Source of the DNA: Legionella sp.
Lineage (GTDB): Bacteria > Pseudomonadota > Gammaproteobacteria > Legionellales > Legionellaceae
Assembly (NCBI GenBank): GCA_017306715.1
Contig: JAFKHV010000029.1
Location: 1 to 39,739 of the forward strand
Direction of reading: 5' to 3'
DNA: 39,739 nt
Shown in pieces: positions 36,725 through 39,739 of this stretch. Position numbers and translations under genes: made by a program. The notes beneath the pieces were generated by a model, which saw nothing but the letters and a program-made list of their open reading frames with translations, did no database searches and was not told where the DNA came from. Positions within the stretch are counted from its first letter, which is position 1. The number at the start of each line of letters is the position of its first letter.

Positions 36725-36825
36725 TAATTCGCAGATAATGGTATAAGTTGTATTGAGGTAACTTAATGATTTAAAGAGGTATTTACACACTATATGTGAC
36801 TATTTGCATCAGGGAGCGAATAATT

Positions 36826-38775
36826 ATGTCATTACTGGGTATTGCTTATTCTGCATTAAACGCTTTTCAGTACGCTTTAGATGTATCCGGAAACAATATT
36901 GCTAACCTGACCACCAAAGGATATTCACGTCAGAATATTTTATTATCTCCTGCGGCCAGTGAGCGTTATGGAGCGGCGTATGTGGGTACGGGAGTACTCG
37001 TAAACAACATATATCGTAACTCGGATCAATTCGCAAATGCACAGGTGCGTAGTACTTTAAGCACAAAAACGCAATTTGAAACCTTTCTTCAGCAAGCGGG
37101 TCAGATTGACAAACTCATTTCGCAAGGCGGAAGCAGTATCTCCAGCGCTTTGGAGTCTTTTTTTAATGCATTTAATCAGTTGAACAATGCCCCCGATAGC
37201 TCATCATCCCGCGGGGTTGCCTTAAGTCAAAGCCAAATGCTGGTGCAACAATTTAATTTCCTGCAAGCAAACTTAGATGCAGTGCAAGAAAATAATACGG
37301 CCCAAATTAATGCTATGGCGAGCCGAATGAATCAAATTGGCACTGATTTAGTGAATCTGAACGCAGAGATTATGGGGAATCAAACATCACCAGAATTACT
37401 CGATCAGCGCGACCAACTCCTAAAAGAACTATCCGAATACACTGAACTGACCGTAGTCTTTATGGATAATGGCACGGTGAATGTGGGCATTGCTACGGGT
37501 GAGATGATGGTTATTGGATCAGATCAACGTTTTCTAAGTGTTAAATATGACCCTTTAACAACTTTAGGGACCCGGATTTTATTAGGAAGTGAAACCTCAA
37601 ATCTTGATATATCGGCGGAAATGACCACCGGTAAAGTGGGTGGGTTAATGAATTTTGAACGCACCGTTATTGCTCCGGCAAGCCAAACTATTGGCTTAAT
37701 GTCTATCGGTTTAGCGCAAACATTTAATGCACAGAATCGCTTGGGTATGGATTTGAATAATCAACTGGGGCAAGATTTCTTTACAGATTATAATACCCCA
37801 GTAAAGCAGCTCCAACGCACGATTGCGGCAGCCAGTAATACAGGCACTGCGGCACTATCTGTCGCAATCACTGATTTATCGAAGGTACAGTTAAGTGATT
37901 ATCAGCTCGTTGTGAATGACACGGCAACCAATGAGATTCGTTTAATTCGCACCGCCGATGGTACCTCGCGTACGTTTACCTTAACCAGTAATCCGCCCGC
38001 GCCTCCGGCAGGACAAGTCGAAGTAGATGGTATGACCATTACCGTCGATAACCTGGCCAATTTAGCCAACAACGACAGTTATACTTTGTCGCCAACTCGA
38101 GGAGCTGCACGCGATTTTTCGTTGCTGATCACGGATCCAAATTTGATGGCTCTTGCCGCAGCGGTTCGTACCAGTGCTGCGGTTAACAATACCGGTAATG
38201 GTGCGATAAAACTCGATACGGTGCTTAATACAACCTCGGTTCACGATCAATATCGAATTGATTTCATATCGCCAACTCAATTTAATGTAATTGATGTGAC
38301 TACGGCCACAACCGTAGCTGGTCCCTTACCGTTCACGCCCAATACCGATAATATTGTTCCGATACCCGATAGTACCAATCCTTCTTATTCAGTTGTGCTT
38401 TCTGGTATGCCTAATGCTGGTGATCAATTCACAGCGCAATACAATCAGGGTGGTTTTGGTGATAACCGCAATGGTTTATTGCTTGCAGGGTTACAAAGAT
38501 TACCTGTTTTTGATAATGGCAATCAAAATCTGTTCGAATGCTATTCTGATCTATTGTCCAATGTTGGCGCACAAACGAGCTTAGCTTCAAATCGCGCGGC
38601 TGCATTTGACGTACTACACAAGCAAGCGCTGAATTTTCAGGAAAGTAAAAGTGGCGTGAATTTAGACGAAGAAGGAGCGAATTTAATTCGTTTTGAACAG
38701 GCTTATGCAGCGGCGGGTAAGTTGATGGAAGTGTCTAATCAAATGATGCATGTACTCTTTGACATGGTGAGGTAA
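36826..38775 (+). CDS. flgK: Hook-filament junction protein FlgK (HAP1)
   Basis: A 649-aa protein, longer than E. coli FlgK (547 aa), with extra length in the variable middle domain. The N-terminus AYSALNAFQYALDVSGNNIA and TTKGYSRQNILLSPA are the family marks, and the C-terminus GVNLDEEGANLIRFEQAYAA is very conserved. FlgK forms the first junction ring between hook and filament. I use the ATG at 36826, with GGGAG upstream; the frame is open ten codons earlier without a ribosome-binding site. A 101-bp spacer precedes it, and flgL follows after three bases. Confidence 0.96.
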   Translation: MSLLGIAYSALNAFQYALDVSGNNIANLTTKGYSRQNILLSPAASERYGAAYVGTGVLVNNIYRNSDQFANAQVRSTLSTKTQFETFLQQAGQIDKLISQGGSSISSALESFFNAFNQLNNAPDSSSSRGVALSQSQMLVQQFNFLQANLDAVQENNTAQINAMASRMNQIGTDLVNLNAEIMGNQTSPELLDQRDQLLKELSEYTELTVVFMDNGTVNVGIATGEMMVIGSDQRFLSVKYDPLTTLGTRILLGSETSNLDISAEMTTGKVGGLMNFERTVIAPASQTIGLMSIGLAQTFNAQNRLGMDLNNQLGQDFFTDYNTPVKQLQRTIAAASNTGTAALSVAITDLSKVQLSDYQLVVNDTATNEIRLIRTADGTSRTFTLTSNPPAPPAGQVEVDGMTITVDNLANLANNDSYTLSPTRGAARDFSLLITDPNLMALAAAVRTSAAVNNTGNGAIKLDTVLNTTSVHDQYRIDFISPTQFNVIDVTTATTVAGPLPFTPNTDNIVPIPDSTNPSYSVVLSGMPNAGDQFTAQYNQGGFGDNRNGLLLAGLQRLPVFDNGNQNLFECYSDLLSNVGAQTSLASNRAAAFDVLHKQALNFQESKSGVNLDEEGANLIRFEQAYAAAGKLMEVSNQMMHVLFDMVR

Positions 38776-38778
38776 TCA

Positions 38779-39739
38779 ATGCGTATTTCGACAAATCAGA
38801 TTTACCAAAATGGGTTAAGCAGCCTGTTGGCTCAACAAGAGCGCGTAACCAATTTACAAGAACAGTTGGCAACTGGACTAAAGGTTAAGTATGCGTCCGA
38901 TGATCCCATTTCGTTTACTCAGATTGATTGGATGAATCAAAGAATCAGCACTACTGAGTTGTTACAGAAAAATTGTATGAATGCCAGCAATGCGCTTAAT
39001 CTGGAGGAATCAGTATTATCCAATTGTGTATCCAACTTACAGCGACTTCGTCAGATTCAAGTTGAAGCAGGTGATGGCAGTAAATCAGAAATACAACGTC
39101 AAGCACTCGCGACGGAAGCTCGTGATATTTTGACGCAAATTCAGGCATTTGCAAATTCAAAGGACAATGATGGTAATTACCTTTTTGCAGGCGCGCAAAC
39201 CGGAACCATGCCTTTTAGCTTAGATGCTACGGGTCAATATATTTACAATGGGGACAGTACGCAACGATTCCAATTGATTGCTCCCAGTTTGCAAATTGCC
39301 ATTAATGATGTAGGTGATGAAATTTTTATGCGCATACCTGATGGTAATGGTGATTTTTCCGTATCCGCAACGGCCGCGAATCAAGGAACCGGAACCATGA
39401 CTACCGGTGCGGTTACCGATAGCAGTGCTTATATTGCTGACGACTACACTGTAAATTTTGCGACCAATAGTGCGGGGCAGTTGGTCGTGATGGTAAGCGG
39501 TGCTGCTACTGGTACGGTTATTCCTTCTTCGGGTATTGTCGATGATGCACCGTTATATCAAATGGGGATGTCTTTAAGCTTTAATGGATTAACAGTTGAA
39601 GTATCTGGAATGCCGCAGGCGGGCGATTCATTTCAGATTAAGCCATCTGAAAATACATCGTTGTTTGCAACCATCCAAGATATGGTTAACAATTTAAATT
39701 TACCTTTTACCACTGCGGTAGAGAAAGCCGCGACCGTGA
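38779..39739 (+). CDS. flgL: Hook-filament junction protein FlgL (HAP3), cut by window end
   Basis: The frame starts at ATG 38779 and is open through the last base (320 codons), so the C-terminus is missing. The start MRISTNQIYQNGLSSLLAQQ and LQEQLATGLKVKYASDDPIS are the flagellin/FlgL N-terminal helix signature, and NYLFAGAQTGTMPF near 133 is typical of FlgL. It forms the second junction ring that joins FlgK to flagellin. Since E. coli FlgL is 317 aa and the C-terminal helix has not yet been reached here, the full protein is clearly longer. It is co-transcribed with flgK. Confidence 0.94.
   Translation, partial: MRISTNQIYQNGLSSLLAQQERVTNLQEQLATGLKVKYASDDPISFTQIDWMNQRISTTELLQKNCMNASNALNLEESVLSNCVSNLQRLRQIQVEAGDGSKSEIQRQALATEARDILTQIQAFANSKDNDGNYLFAGAQTGTMPFSLDATGQYIYNGDSTQRFQLIAPSLQIAINDVGDEIFMRIPDGNGDFSVSATAANQGTGTMTTGAVTDSSAYIADDYTVNFATNSAGQLVVMVSGAATGTVIPSSGIVDDAPLYQMGMSLSFNGLTVEVSGMPQAGDSFQIKPSENTSLFATIQDMVNNLNLPFTTAVEKAATV

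Noticed and set aside
36731..36738. GCAGATAA, 7 of 8 matches to the FliA -10 (GCCGATAA), upstream of flgK
   Set aside because: No TAAA-type -35 lies about 15 bases upstream, so I do not call a FliA promoter.

Overview
The window looks like part of a Legionella chromosome. The main reasons are: a Mip (macrophage infectivity potentiator) homologue that matches the known Legionella protein closely but not, as I remember it, identically to L. pneumophila; a lipopolysaccharide gene pair next to a Legionella-type csrA; moderately AT-rich DNA; and several large helical, LRR and VWA-type proteins with no housekeeping role, of the kind common among Dot/Icm effectors. The species cannot be named from this window, but it is probably not L. 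pneumophila itself.

Layout. 1-2930: surface polysaccharide genes, namely a SAM methyltransferase cut by the left edge, a nucleotide-sugar epimerase/reductase, and a WbpL/WecA-type initiating transferase. 2931-3400: csrA with a long leader that carries a PmrA-like tandem site, a nine-codon leader ORF and GGA motifs. 3390-7495: lipid and cofactor genes (birA, a phosphopantetheinyl transferase, accA), then tilS. 7500-17570: an accessory block with a small protein of duplicated sequence, two giant helical proteins that look like distant paralogues (908 and 1101 aa), a TPR protein coupled to a degenerate poly(A) polymerase/CCA-enzyme head domain with a likely frameshift, and a VWA protein. 17660-21350: sdaA, mip and an AmpG-like permease. 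21355-26593: a small membrane protein, an Rossmann/DUF2520 protein overlapping arsC, an LRR protein, a 197-aa protein behind a PmrA-like site, tRNA-Leu(CAA), a secreted cysteine protein and a hemerythrin. 26760-29000: an LplT-like transporter and hemF, convergent over a shared hairpin. 29146-39739: the flagellar rod, ring and hook cluster flgBCDEFGHIJKL, with flgL cut by the right edge.

How genes fit together. The PPTase, BirA and AccA all serve fatty-acid synthesis: the first two attach the phosphopantetheine and biotin groups, and AccA is an acetyl-CoA carboxylase subunit. The flagellar cluster builds the rod, the L and P rings, the hook and the hook-filament junction in the usual order. 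CsrA is a growth-phase regulator in Legionella, and its promoter shares its architecture with that of the 197-aa gene, which links that gene to the virulence regulon by inference.

The least explained material is the 7.5-17.6 kb block, in particular the pseudoenzyme-like nucleotidyltransferase with its TPR partner, and the two giant proteins. No CRISPR array, rRNA, insertion sequence or phage gene was seen.
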